From NCBI RefSeq assembly GCF_003473485.1, contig NC_053042.1, positions 6,037,501 through 6,101,500 of the forward strand: DNA of 64,000 nucleotides. The letters run 5' to 3'. Shown in pieces: positions 1 to 12,129 of the stretch. The position numbers and the translations under genes are program-made. The DNA comes from Medicago truncatula (Eukaryota > Streptophyta > Magnoliopsida > Fabales > Fabaceae). The notes beneath the pieces are model-generated. The model was not told the origin of the DNA. It made no database searches and saw only the letters and a list, made by a program, of their open reading frames with translations. Every line of letters begins with the position of its first letter. Position 1 is the stretch's first letter.

Positions 1-162
1 AAGAATGGTGGGTAATTTACCCACCAACCAATGAAAATGAGCAATTTGTTGGTGGGGTCAAGATAGTTAATGGATACCACTTAAAAATTAGCTTATGTGG
101 CTAATATGTATTGGTTGGGGTAAATTACCCACCATTTTTCCATAGGTACCCTAGCTGTCACC
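1..162. repeat. MITE-bearing repeat unit, copy 1
   Basis: An element of about 140 bp has terminal inverted repeats: it begins 'gaatggtgggtaatttaccc' and ends with the near-complement 'gggtaaattacccaccattt'. The unit recurs almost unchanged at 1103-1264. The similarity runs about 20 bp past the inverted repeat ('ggtaccctagctgtcacc'), so the repeat is larger than the MITE itself. No coding potential is seen. The window edge may cut the left end. Confidence 0.75.
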
Positions 163-1102
163 CAATAACTTTTATAAAATACTAGCGGAAAGACTAACAT
201 GTTTTTCATTGTATTTATACATTTATCATGTTTTAAAATATTTAGTTAAATTTATTTTAATTTGTGTTTTAATTTTAAATTTGAAAAATAAAGATGAGAT
301 TGTTAAGGCAAATTTGTAGTAAAAAAATGTTTAAGTAAAAACATAGTTAACCGTGAAGGAATAAGGAATAAGGATTTTGGTATAAAACATAGTTATCCTT
401 ATTTCGCAGTTCTTATAATTTTGCAGTAGATTTAGATTTAAATTTTAAAAAAAGAATTGGGTTACTAAAAGTAATTTTGTTTAACAAAAGGGGCTAAAAA
501 AAATAGTTAACCGTGAAGTTGCCTTTATATAAGGTATAAATAAGTAACTTGGAACATAATATATGAGCTTGGTAGTGCCTATTAATACATTGGGTTTAAT
601 TTGTATACATTGTTGGTGTAAAAAAGTTTTAAAAACATACATTCAATAATATGTTGTCATATTATTTAACGGATTGAAAACACATGACTCGTCATGCTTC
701 ATTAATTGATGTGGCAAGACATCATTGAATGTATATATAACACTTTTATACACTGATGATGTATATAAATTAAAGAGAAATGATATTTTAACAATAATTT
801 TTAAACAACTTTTGTGATAACTTAATGTACTTTTATTTTCTCTCCTCTTTTTTCTCTCTCTCTCTCTATTATTATTGTGCAATAAGAAGAGAGGAAAAAA
901 GGTTGTCATCACTAATGTTGTTTAAAATTAGTTGTTCAAATATCATTAAACTCTAATATATTTTGCATTTTTTTTAAGTAAAAAATAAAATTGGGGTGGG
1001 CAATGAACTCGGGATTAACATGGAATTATTTACTTTTCCATCATCCAAACTTCTTGTGCGTCTTAGGACATTTTAAATTTGGTTTTTTCTAGATTACCTT
1101 TG
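163..1102. other. AT-rich intergenic sequence
   Basis: No gene is supported here. A minus-strand open frame at 643-912 is low-complexity (Arg/Glu/Lys from a CT-rich stretch) and looks fortuitous. The interval separates the two copies of the MITE-bearing repeat unit. Confidence 0.5.
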
Positions 1103-1264
1103 AAGAATGGTGGGTAATTTACCCACCAACCAATAAAAATGAGCAATTTGTTGGTGGGGTCAAGATAGTTCATGGATACCACTTAAAAATGTGCTTATGT
1201 GGCTAATGTGTATTGGTTGGAGTAAATTATCCACCATTCTTCCATGGGTACCCTAGTTGTCACC
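1103..1264. repeat. MITE-bearing repeat unit, copy 2
   Basis: Second copy, in the same orientation, of the unit at 1-162, with only scattered substitutions (for example 'ttaatgg' versus 'ttcatgg'). The inverted ends 'aatggtgggtaatttaccca' and 'agtaaattatccaccatt' are retained. Confidence 0.75.
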
Positions 1265-1899
1265 TTTAAATTTTACTTTCTAAACACTTAAAATATGGGC
1301 AGGAACCCTTCATTTTTTTAAATTTTAGAGTTCAAAAGTAAAACGCGCGAGAAGAAATTCTCTATGAAACTAGCTAATCCATTCATTACTTTTCAATATT
1401 AGTTTTCCGAAAGGGTCCATTCCTCTTCATAATATTCCACTTTTTGTTTTCTATATAAGAAGAATAGCATTCCTTCATTTGTTAACCGAGTATAACGTAA
1501 TTATATCTACACATTTAATTTTTTAAATACAAAAACAAAAATTTATTTACTTTCATTCTAATGTATCAATATTAAATGTGGTACCAATATCAAAAAAATA
1601 AATAAATATTAAATGTGGTAACATGAAAATAAACTTGATTCTCTTTTTTTTCCGAAATTACAACTATGCATTGCAAAAAATTCAGTTCTTCTTTTTAAGT
1701 AAATGCTTTTCACCCAAGTATGTTTTCAAAATGAAAAGTTCTTTCTGGGTGATCTCAAACCTTTCGACTGTTCTCCCTCCAAAATGAATTTCGGAATTTT
1801 TTACACGGTTAATTCTTTTACTCCATATAGTTTATACTTCATTATCATTTTTAGATTTAAGTATTTTTTTTAATTAGCAGAGGATGTTTAAATATGTTT

Positions 1900-2395
1900 T
1901 TGTTGCTCCAAATATACTACTTTTTGCTTTTAGTCATTGTATATACAACTTTATACAGCTTTTTTCTAAAAAAATAAAATAAATCCCTACAATTATACAA
2001 CTTTTTTCTAACATACATGTGTATACAACTTTTTGAGTTTGGTTCTTGTTATTTTATTATAGTCCTTATGAAATTAACTCATGTTAGAATTAACCCCCTG
2101 TGTAATATATGTGTAATACTCTTTTTTTTCAATTGGATATCCTCTGCACACAATTATAGAGGTTAATCCTTCAAATTGAGAAGAACTGCGATAGATGGAA
2201 TTGTAGCTCATATTGAATGGATCGACTAAAATAAATATGATGCATATTGTATAAATCAATTCCAAGCTAAAAAATAAAAATCATGGGTTAAAAATAAACA
2301 AGAACCAAAAGTAAAAGGTGATATATTTGCAAGGATTAAAAATATATTTTTTATTGTTTAAAAGTAAAAAGTGGTATATTTGATGAGACTAATAT
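1900..2395. repeat. Element with diverged terminal inverted repeats
   Basis: The left end reads 'ccaaatatactactttttgc' and the right end, in reverse complement, reads 'tcaaatataccactttttac'. A second internal pair is 'ggttcttgttattttatt' with 'aataaacaagaacc'. About 0.5 kb, AT-rich, non-coding; probably a non-autonomous DNA element. A 63-aa minus-strand ORF inside (2074-2265) has no recognisable features. Confidence 0.5.
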
Positions 2396-2737
2396 CTAAT
2401 TTAAACCTTATTTTTAATACTTTTGTATTTATCTTAGATATAATGACTTAAATTTAATGTTTCGGCCAAACTTTATGCAAAGCATTATTCTTTGTTTTCC
2501 CACAAAGCATGTTACATTGCTACTGGACATGTTATTCGACTTTACGTTTATAATTATTATAATACTTGTAAAAATAGTATATTTTATATTGTTTGCAAAT
2601 GGACATGTTAATTATTCCATTCCGAATATGTATCTTTGTGATTATAATTATATTGCTAATGGTGCATGTTTATCATACTTATTTTGAGCAAAGCGTGTAG
2701 ATCATAAATAAAACTTAAAAGTAAGAGAAGGAAATAC

Positions 2738-2745
2738 TATAAATA
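2738..2745 (+). promoter_or_regulatory. TATA box for the EF-hand gene
   Basis: TATAAATA lies 90 bp before the chosen ATG at 2828, a suitable distance for a plant core promoter with a short 5' UTR. Inferred from motif and position only. Confidence 0.5.
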
Positions 2746-2827
2746 CCAATGTCACTGTTGGAACTTGCATTCAACAAGACAACATAAACATTCAAACGCA
2801 GCTAGGAAAAATAACTCTGTTGTTTCT

Positions 2828-3115
2828 ATGGCGTTTATAGAGCGTAATGTGTCGAGTGATGGGAAGCGTGTGATGACTTTGCAACAGTTCAAACAATGGT
2901 TAAAGACATCATTCGACACAAATGGTGACGGTCGAATCAGCAAAGATGAGCTGCGCGAGGTGTTGAGAATCACCGGTGGCCTCTTTGCTTCGTGGAAGAG
3001 TAACAAGGTCTTGAAATCTGTCGATGCCAACCACGACGGTTTCATTGATGATAAAGAGTTCATTAACCTTGCGCACTTTGCAGAGAAGCACTTGAACATA
3101 AGAATCACAAAATAG
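2828..3115 (+). CDS. Small EF-hand calcium-binding protein, two EF-hands
   Basis: A 95-aa single-exon protein with two canonical EF-hands. Loop 1 is residues 30-41 (D-T-N-G-D-G-R-I-S-K-D-E) and loop 2 is residues 66-77 (D-A-N-H-D-G-F-I-D-D-K-E). Both have Asp at positions 1 and 5, Gly at 6, a hydrophobic residue at 8 and Glu at 12, so both should bind Ca2+. The size and pair of hands match the small plant EF-hand / polcalcin-like and calmodulin-like proteins, which act as cytosolic or nuclear calcium sensors with no catalytic domain. I chose the ATG at 2828 because the frame upstream continues only as low-information sequence and a TATA box lies 90 bp before it. No signal peptide or membrane segment is seen. 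The target is unknown. Confidence 0.88.
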   Translation: MAFIERNVSSDGKRVMTLQQFKQWLKTSFDTNGDGRISKDELREVLRITGGLFASWKSNKVLKSVDANHDGFIDDKEFINLAHFAEKHLNIRITK

Positions 3116-3589
3116 ATTATTTTGTGTGTACACACCTGAGAAAGGATAACATGAGCAACAAATCTCTCAATTAAGAGTTTTAATTCAGCTTCGATTAATT
3201 ACTGTACAAGTTTTGAATCATTATAAATGGCTTTTTTTTATTAAATACACGCTACATTAAAATATTTACATCTGTCTGAACTATTTGTGTCTAAAGTCTT
3301 CTTGTAAATGTATTTGATGATGTGTATGATTTTATTCGAGATTTCATTCGATTGTTATTTGCTGGCATGACATTTTCTCAAAGGTGAAAAATGTTTGTTT
3401 AAATATGTGAATGTACATCATCTATCTTAATAGGTAAACTAAACTGACCGAAAATGTGAATAATTTGGTCTGTTTCTTTTTTTTTTTTTGTAATAATTTG
3501 GTCTGTTTCATACAAAGAATGATTCTCTTAGATTTTTAGAGAGAGAAACTTTAACTTCTCTCTAAACTTTATTTCTCCTTCGTTCATCG

Positions 3590-4035
3590 AGGAGGGATGG
3601 TTTTAGATCATTTTTTGACCTAGAATCACTCGTCTACATCTTTTTTCCCCTTTTTCTTTCGATCTAAATAAATGGTTTTCACATCTATCAAGTTTTTGCT
3701 TTTGTGTTTTTGTGATTTCGTCGTCTAAGTGCGGCGTTTTGTTGTTCGTCGTCTTGTGCGGCGTTTGATTTCGTGTCTTGTCGCGGTGTTTGTTTAGTTC
3801 CTATTGAAAGATCTACATCAGTCAATTACAAATTCAACCAATGATTTGGGCGTCAACGCTGCAGATCCGGAAGCATGGGTATTTCGGTGACTTATGTTTT
3901 ATCATATTATTTGTAGGCATTTTGTCGTTGTATGCTATTAACTTGGGTGATGTGAGTTTGTTCGCATATTCACCCTTTATCTGATATATTCTATCGATTT
4001 GAATGAATGAATATCGTTTTGTTTTTGTCAAAAAA
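3590..4035 (+). repeat. Dispersed retroelement-like repeat, copy A
   Basis: The stretch ends with 'gaatgaatgaatatcgtttt' followed by 'gtcaaaaaaac'. It is recognisably homologous to 37440-37742: shared stretches include 'gcatgggtatttc', 'tttatcatattattt' and 'atgaatgaatat'. The A-rich end suggests the 3' tail of a non-LTR retroelement. No coding sequence is intact. Confidence 0.5.
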
Positions 4036-4135
4036 ACTAGAGGAGAGAATCGTTGTTTAGGAAGATTTCCTATTTAGAGTAAAATATTCACTCAGCAATC
4101 AATCAGTCATTGATTCAAGATCCGATAGTTCATAT

Positions 4136-5230
4136 CTAAGAAGCCCCGATACTTCAAAATGGATGACGTACTGTATCCCCTGCGTATTCTGCACCGATAC
4201 ATGCTTGATACTTCCCAATACGTATCTGGAGAGTATCCAAATATTAAATTTTATTTTTTAAAAAAATAATTATTCGATAATTTCTGTTTTTTTTTTTTTT
4301 GTAAAAAATAAGAATAAAAATATTATATTACTACAATATATATACATTTCCTTTATTTTTCTTTGGTGTCGGTACGACCCACACCACACCACACAAACAA
4401 TTGCATCTTTTCCTTTATAAGAAATTAGGGTTTCAACTTTTTCTTCCAAAGTGGTCGCCGTCCACTTTGGCCACCGTCGAGAAATTAGGGTTTAAAGCTT
4501 CTTGTGCAACCTTGTTCTTCCTCATGTTGAGAGAAATTTGAGTACTTTCTCTTTTATCCATTCTTTAAAAAGAAACAAAATGGATCTAAAAAGGGTATAA
4601 GATTTGGTTTATGTGCATACTAATCTTCGACTCTTGTCAAGGAAAGAAGATGGATATAAGAAAGGACAATCAAGAATGTGGGACATTATTGGAGATGCGC
4701 ATGAACCGCTTGATGGTGTTGGAATTGAGTTAGCAGAGTTGTCTTTGGATGAACTGAATTTGGAAGCTGATTTGTATCTTAATGATGGGAATGGAGGAGA
4801 GGAGATGTAAACGTTAGTTACTTGTTAGTGTTAACTCTTAGTACTGATGTGTTCTTTTTTGGATATAGTGCTTCTTTTTTGGATCGATATAGTATAGCAC
4901 TGACAAGTTCCTTTTGGATATAGTGTAGCATTGATGTATAACACTGATGGTGCTCTTTTTGTATATATTGCGTATGTAATTTACTAATGACCACTCTCTT
5001 AATCGTCAATATTATTTATATTTATGTTAATGTGCTACGAGCCTGGTTTCTTGTGTTTGTTAATATATTTGCATATTAAAAAAATTGTTATAATTATATT
5101 GTACATTTAATTATATAATTTTTTTTATTAACGTATCTCAGCCCGATCGTATCTTGATTTTTGAAATTTTTCCGTATCAACGTATCGGTGTGCAGTATCG
5201 TATCTTGTATTCGGACTTCCCAATACATAT
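4136..5230 (+). mobile_element. Degenerate hAT-type transposon remnant
   Basis: About 1.1 kb bounded by related sequence rich in 'gtatc/gatac' words: 'ccccgatacttc' and 'acttcccaatacgtatc' on the left, and 'cgtatcggtgtgcagtatcg' and 'acttcccaatacat' on the right. It holds the transposase tail described at 4604-4810. Boundaries are approximate and I could not define a target-site duplication. Confidence 0.45.
4604..4810 (+). pseudogene. hAT transposase C-terminal fragment
   Basis: The frame reads VHTNLRLLSRKEDGYKKG...MWDIIGD...LAELSLDELNLEADL and then stops after EEM. From memory this matches the extreme C-terminus of plant hAT (BED zinc finger, Ac-like) transposases, where 'VHTNLRLLSR', an 'MWDIGGD'-type motif and 'LSLDEPELE' follow the dimerisation domain. 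The catalytic and BED regions are absent and the frame begins without an ATG, so this is a dead fragment. The acidic tail (EADLYLNDGNGGEE) is typical. Confidence 0.6.
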
Positions 5231-6386
5231 TACACTATATCAATGAATCAATTTTAAACAATCTCGACTATTGATTTAGATCAAATTGGCAAAATCTAGA
5301 ACTGCGTGACGTAGTTACGGTGAGGAATCTATTTCGCTCAACTTCTTTTATGTGTCACTTTAAGTTGTCAGTTTAAGAAAAACATTAAATATTTTAATTT
5401 TTTGATGAAATTCTTTATCTTTTGTCAGTCATACTTTAATTGTTCATTATCTGCTTGCATCTAACTGAACTATTAAACATGTATAACTTGTTATTTTAAT
5501 ATAAACAAAATGCAATGCATGTGTTCAAACTATTGTATCTATTATTGTCTAAAAAGAACTACTGTACATTGTTTCTTAAGTGAACTTCAACGGTAAATCT
5601 AATTAACTAACCTTTACACGTGAGGAGTCCTCATAAAGGATTGACACATAAAATAAACATATAAGTAATTTAAAGAATAGGAGCAGATGCATTTTTACAT
5701 GTTGGCAAAATGAAACTGAAGAGCAGTGAAGTGACATTCAAGATTAGATACATTTATACAGAGCTTGGAACTCATTGGTATCATGAGGTGATGTTAAATT
5801 TGTGGAAATCTCATCAATAGATTTTTGTGGTCATACTCATACCCATTAATATCCTGTGCAACTGAACTTGTCTAAATATTCTTCATGGTAAACAAACTAC
5901 ATGGTGAAAAGAAAGAAAAAAAAAAACTAAAACTAAAGGTTATATTGTATCTAATATTCACAGCATCAAGCTTCAGGAAGAAGCTCTAATGTTTGTATCA
6001 AAAAAAGAAGCTCTAATGTTGAAGGAATATGCAGGCAAAATTTATCTTGGACTTCCATGAACTCCCTATTCTTGTAATGTAATTTAAATTGCCAATAAAC
6101 CAATCCACCAGCACAAGTTAACATCAGAATGTTGCTCTTGTCATGGGGCGTAGCAACACGTTACCTGTATGAACAATGTTTATCAAAATGAAGAAATATG
6201 CGCACAGATGCAAATCCCGCATACTCCAACAAACAAATACATTAACATTATACATAATGGTAATACGAGGTAGTCCAAGACATTGAGACCAGTACTTGAA
6301 AATAATCTTTGATGGTCAAAGTTATATTCTGTTGTATTGCATATTTAAGATGAGTCGCACACGACACACCAAACAGACATATCAAC
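5231..6386. other. Intergenic / 3' flank of the lipin gene
   Basis: No ORF worth reporting. The minus strand has a possible acceptor at about 6165 ('ttcatacag|gtaacg'), so a 3' UTR exon of the lipin gene may lie in about 5960-6165. This is a weak inference without transcript data. Confidence 0.3.
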
Positions 6387-6660
6387 AACAATCATGCCTT
6401 ACCCTACTAAGTGAGGTCAGATAGTTAAGATAAAACGTCGCCATAATGTTTTTTCATAAATTATGTTGATAACCATGCCATCAGTATCTAAATATTTCTT
6501 AATTTGGCCTATAGTTTGTCGTATTAGCCTTCCTTTGTAGCAATTGGGCTGCGCTCTATTTGATCTACTCTCGGTTACTCATTATTATACTGAATCTACA
6601 AATCTCCTCCATACATACTCAAACCACGTAGGTCTAGATTCAATCATCTTTTCAGCAAAA
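6387..6660 (-). mobile_element. LINE 3'-end fragment
   Basis: On the minus strand this ends with 'cctcacttagtagggtaagg' followed by 'catgattgttgttgat', the typical 3' terminus of plant L1-type LINEs ('ccacttagtgggataaggct...gttgttgt'). Similar termini occur at 45760-45800 and 59600-59640. It lies just beyond the lipin stop codon, probably in its 3' region. Confidence 0.5.
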
Positions 6661-6909
6661 ATCCTAAAAGGAAGAAAAGTCCTAACAAAGCTTCTAAATT
6701 CTGATTAATCAAAGGAAAAAAAAAGTTGAAAACCCATTAAAAACCATCAAGCATTTAATAACTCCTATGCTGGGGTCTAGACATATTTTGTAAAGTAGAA
6801 AATCAGTTTTACCTATATATTTCTACAAGGAACAGCACAGCATGCTTCCACCCGCACCAGATAAAGATGATTGAGCAATTAATGCCAAAAATAACCCTAC
6901 TATAATTTA

Positions 6910-7012
6910 TTAGAAAGAGGGCAACTTCCAGAAATTCCATGAATTGAAATCCTCCTGCAACCAAGGCCCAAAAAAAGAAAAGGTTACATCATAAACAAAT
7001 CCTTGTGACATC

Positions 7013-7092
<80 letters not shown>

Positions 7093-10000
7093 TCAGATGA
7101 GTCTGTAGGGGGGAACATTCCATTCACCAGAGCATGAAGAGAAGTGTATGATTTTGTGTCTAAGCAACGTCGGTTTACAGAAATCTCACCCTGAAAGCTT
7201 AGACATGACAACATGAGAATGGAAGTTTGGCAGAACATATTCAAGAATTTTTAGAATTTATTTGCTGTAAAATAATATGAGAGATTCATTACCTTGGGAT
7301 TAATTATGAATATCTTTCCTTTAGCGATTCCAACCTTAAGGTAACTGATTTCATCAGTGTCTCTATTTCCAAAACCAGCATAGAACGGATTTGAATCAGG
7401 AGGAAAAAGTGCCCTGATGTCCTGGAAGCATTAAATTCAACTTTTTAACCTAGCAATGACGATACTCAAATTATTTAAATCATGTCAAATGTGAAAATAG
7501 AAACCAAACCTCTAAACATGCAATTTTGAACTCGTGAGGAGCCCTGCGGATAACTGAAAATAGAAAGAAAATATATATAATCAGTATGTTTAGGAAAAGA
7601 TTGCTAGAGCTGAAAAAACATAACTACTATAGAAGGGGAAGAGTGAGGAAAACTAATAGAAAGAAAAGTTGACTGAATACCTTCTCTATATAGAGAAGGA
7701 AAAAGTCCGTCAGGGGAAATTACAACAGGACCATCTGGTAAGACTTTGCCATCCTGCATCATAACAAAACAAACAGGAGAATGTAAACTTCCTACTTTTG
7801 TTTTCTTGTTTTGTACAATGTTGACATATAAATATATTTCAAATTTATGTATCACCTGGTTAAGGTTGGATAGGAATTGTCTGGTGTGATATGCCTGAGA
7901 AATTGCACGAGCACTGAGAAAAAGTAACTGGTAGCCATTTTCCTGTGATGTGTGGAATATACAAGGGAAAATTCCATAAATACACACAAGATAAATAAAT
8001 AAAAACCAGAAGATTGTTGGTGTGGGCAGGGTAAAGGACAGTTTTCAATAAGTCCTAGAACATCAATTAATAATTATTAATTAGAATGATCAAATATGCA
8101 AAATATAAGTCGTACACTTTCTTGCCTTAACAGATAAAACAACCGATTATTTGTTTTGAGACCACGTGTCTTAAGAACCTTGCCCACACACAGTGATTAT
8201 GATCAATGTATTCAAGATTCAACAACAGGAAAAAAAAAATATTACATGTTATAGTAATCTCAAAACATCTAAAGATGCCAGGTAAGATAAACATACCTTG
8301 ATTTCTGAAAATAAATGAGCAACTCCTGTCTGTGACCAATCAATCCCAACTAAAGGCATGAATTGACCTAGAACGTCTGACCTGCAACACATAAAACAAG
8401 AGAAAAAATTAACACTATCGCAGCATAACATAGAATTAAGCTCCACAACAAACACATATATCTGGATGTTAAAAATGGTTGCAAGAAGGAAAAAAAGAAA
8501 TTATAAATTCTACAAGTATACTATCCAGAGTTCATTGGTGCAGATTGAATTCTGGAGAACCAGTCTTGCTTGCATATGTCAAACACTACCTTATCATCTT
8601 AAAAGTGACCAAGACATTTCTAATAACATGAACTTTCCACAATAGTATTTCATAAATTGTCAATCAATTTGATCTTAAAGGTGAAATATTTGGCCAAATT
8701 TTACATCAATCACCTCCAGAATGGAACAATAAGAGGATGATTCTTTATCACTAAAAATATTTTATGTCCAATCATTATCAGTGAATGCTACTGGCTAGTT
8801 TAGGTTGTATAGCTCAATTAATAGTTTAGCAAAAAATACGACATGAATACATAAATTACTGTAAAGCTATGTACAAAGGTTAAATTCCATCTACAAGAAT
8901 CTAACTGACATCAGTATGGCCTCATAATTTATCTTTATAAGAAAGTGATTATTGCAACCCTAACTACATTTCGAACATAAGTTTATTAAACAAAGAAGTT
9001 GGCGTATAAGTGAATGAGACCAAGCACTGTGTAAACAGGCACATGCATTAATATCACAGATAATTCCAGACTAACTTTGATACTCTATCCTATGGTGAAA
9101 AGCAAAGCAAAGTGCAGTTTTCCGAAAGCAGATATACTCCAAACTTAATACACTTATGCTTGTACTGTATTTACCTTACATAGTTCCTCAATTAGGAACA
9201 TCCAATCACGAAAATCATGACAGAAAGTGAAACAAAAAAGCAACTATTTAATAAAGAAGAATATCTGATTCTCTTAAGAGCGGGGAATAACTATTAACTA
9301 AACATGCAGATGCTCAGACCTCGGTATCCTATTAGCACTATAAACTAGACACAGACTGTCGAAACCATGTCTAATTAAGGCTCAAATAAAATGGGATCAG
9401 TAGACCATCTTTCTTCTCGGAAACATAAAATAGAATATAAATTTACATAGAACACTATTCAACCATGTCATATGTGAGATAAATGTATCCGTAGATAGAT
9501 ACACTCTCTTTGATTAAAAATGAATCTGGAAGCTCTAGAGAGATTCATCGTAGGATGGATATTCTTGTTGAGTTTGACATAGACATGACACCCTATGTGG
9601 AACCATTGATCCACTCAGTATCAATATTTCACCAAGACTGCTGAGGAACTTTTTTTCTGTATATACCAACTTTCAGAGCAAAATTAATTGTATTAGAGAA
9701 TGTAACTCAGTTAGTTTATGTCGGTTAGATTCTGTTAGAATCTACTGTAACTTCCTAACTGACAGCTCTCAGCTAGGACAGAGTAGTGAGTAGCTTAGCT
9801 CTGTAAGGTACTCTTCCCTATTGTACTTGTAAGAGAAACAAATTGATCAATACCATTCAGAATTTTACTCTTCAATTCTCCCTTTTTACCCTGTTCTCAT
9901 GATCTCAAAGATTGATATCTCAAGAATCTAACAAATTACAAGATAAGATCAAACTAACTATGAAAAAGCAAGTGACTATCTAAAGCATAAATATTAACAA

Positions 10001-12129
10001 GTGCCTTGTCCGAATATAAAATATATTTTGCAAACAGATCCTTTTCAATAAGATATTTCCTCACCTTGTAATAGTCCCATCCACATCTGATATCACTATA
10101 CGAGTATTCCATTTCCACAAAAATATCCGAGCATCAATCTAATATAAAAGAAACAATAATAAAAGAGATTTCAATAAGATAAACAACAAGAAAATGAAAG
10201 AGAAGTTATAGGAAGTCCGTTCATAATGCCAATATGCAATCTTGATCATATCAAAGTATGGGAAATTAAAGATTGAAAATTCCAAGTTCTTTGAGTTAAT
10301 CCTAGATTTTTAAAGATTATCGCATTCTTAAAAAATGAAGAATTTTCAAAGTTTCTAGGAAATGTGAAAATTCCTTCAAAAAAAAAAAAGGAAATGTGAA
10401 AAGAAATAAAAGTCTACTGTCTCAGTTTTGTAAGAAACCACATCCCTCCACAATACAAGAGGGACTTACAAGGAGTTTAAGGAAGCAACGAAGTTCGTCT
10501 CCAAAAATAATAGAAGTGACAGTGATTTCTCGTAAACCTCTTCAAGAGAAAGGTAAGATTAACGACGTGAATCTCGGTACCAGATTTACGACAGTCATTA
10601 AACCATGCACTCATTGTAATCAGTCAAGTCAACCAGAAAAGTAAGATCAATGTCGGACTGCTCAAATTCAGCCTTCAACAAATTGAATTCAAAACATGAA
10701 CTCGGAATTAGAGTCACCTGATCTTCATCCAACAGCTCCAATTTAATGATTACAGAGATTGCACGATTTCATGACAACACTGAATTCGGGTTCGAAATAT
10801 TATATAGATTTTCATCATATTTGGTGAGAGATATTGTAAACCGGCCTAGTTAGATAAAAACGAGAGCAATTCTCCCATATTAAGAGTGTCTTTGTAATCC
10901 AACTTTATACAGTGGAGATTTTTGTTTGAATTATAAGATCTCTTGATTTTTCTTTCTCGCGTTGATTAAGATAGTTTTTCACATTCTAAACTGTGACGCC
11001 ATTCTTCTTCACTTATTCATTTTTTTTATTTCCCAAGAGAAGTAAGTTTTGTCAAAAAACAATAAAAATGAAGAATTTTATTCATTACTAACCTGCCGCA
11101 TCCCCATCATAGGTGTAGAGAAACAGAAGGTTATTGTGTTTCTCCCTTCCTTCAGATTCAAGGATGACAGTTGTTCAGACGTTGGAGTATTTACACTAAC
11201 CTTCTTAACAGAACAATCCCTTCGACCAATATTGACAGTTCGAGATTTTTGGAACTTCGCTATGCGTCCAAAATCCGCAACATCACAATTACCGCAATCC
11301 TTTACCGGTATCTCTAGATCAACACCCTTAATCACTACCTCGGTTTTTCCACCCTAAACAATAACTATAGCATATCAGTATCAAAAACCAAAACAGAACA
11401 CACTTTTCAGTCTTATTCCTATTCACATTAAGCAAATGCTCTAACAATACCGAGAATAAAATTAACATCATTTACCTCAGTCTGCAAAACCTCGCCGGAT
11501 TCAAACTTGACTTTCTCCTTGTCCAAGTTAACTGCCCGAGTTTTCTTTCTTTCTGTATGAGGAAGTTCATCAAAACTGAGATTTGTAGACCACCTTAAAT
11601 CCAACAATTTGGCTGCAACCTCAGCACGCTCCACCAAATCTGCATCACCACCACCGGACCTTGGCCCAAATACAAGTCTATTTACTCTCGAATTCCGAGA
11701 ATCATTCATAGCTACAACACGATCCTCTAAACCAAAATTTGCACTTTTTGACTTGAATTGCCTCTTATTACTACCTCTAAGTTCATCTTCTTCCTCGGCT
11801 AATTCCCATTCCTCTTGTTCTTCCAATTCTTCTTCCCCAAGTTGGTTATTTGCATGAAGAAAAAAAACTTCCCCTTTAGGATTCAAACACATATGAAAAT
11901 CAGTTTCAACCCCATTAACACTAACACTAACCTTAACCTTTTCCCTTTTCGCCGCCTTCATAACCCTTTGAAATTTCCCAAATCTAACATACCAAGGAGA
12001 TGATTTAAAGCTCCCATCTTTCTGCTGAACAACAATTATATCAACCGCCCCTCCAAACGGAAGAAACGGCCCGGAAAAACTGCTAACACCACGTCTTATG
12101 TAACCTCCTAACCTCCCCCAAGCTTGCAT
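6910..12129 (-). CDS. Phosphatidate phosphohydrolase (lipin family), unusually short
   Basis: Lipin-type Mg2+-dependent phosphatidate phosphatase: it converts phosphatidic acid to diacylglycerol, feeding storage-lipid synthesis and limiting ER phospholipid synthesis. Coding exons (minus strand): 12129-11476, 11353-11093, 10138-10065, 8381-8297, 7942-7856, 7753-7681, 7553-7510, 7421-7293, 7190-7089 and 6954-6910; the phases join without a break into 517 aa. N-LIP domain is about 1-105 (starts [11 protein letters not shown]; '[16 protein letters not shown]'). An acidic linker follows, then C-LIP. The HAD catalytic motif DVDGT is at 323-327; '[12 protein letters not shown]', '[18 protein letters not shown]' and '[15 protein letters not shown]' follow, and the protein ends '[14 protein letters not shown]'. 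Plant PAH1/PAH2 are about 900 aa, so the long middle region is missing here although catalytic parts look intact. Probably an active, short paralogue. Confidence 0.9.
7017..7086. repeat. (TA)n(GA)n compound microsatellite
   Basis: About 15 TA units followed by about 20 GA units, ending directly at the lipin exon boundary at 7089. It lies in the last intron of that gene (6955-7088), on the donor side of the intron. Confidence 0.95.
9733..9933. mobile_element. Possible solo LTR in the large lipin intron
   Basis: A 201-bp segment starts TGTTAGAATC and ends GAATCTAACA, that is, TG...CA with inverted ends. Inside are 'ctctgtaaggtactcttccc' and 'aattgatcaataccattcag', which resemble the R/U5 region of Ty1/copia LTRs. 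No convincing 5-bp target duplication is visible, so a TRIM fragment is equally possible. It lies in the 1.68-kb intron 8382-10064. Confidence 0.45.

Noticed and set aside
643..912. Minus-strand 89-aa ORF
   Set aside because: Composition is driven by a CT-rich repeat (runs of Arg, Glu and Lys); no domain and no splice or promoter context.
10396..11030. Plus-strand ORF ending with 'KPCTHCNQS', possible copia gag zinc knuckle, followed by LTR-like sequence
   Set aside because: Only one short motif, starting without a convincing context, inside a lipin intron. Too weak to call an element.
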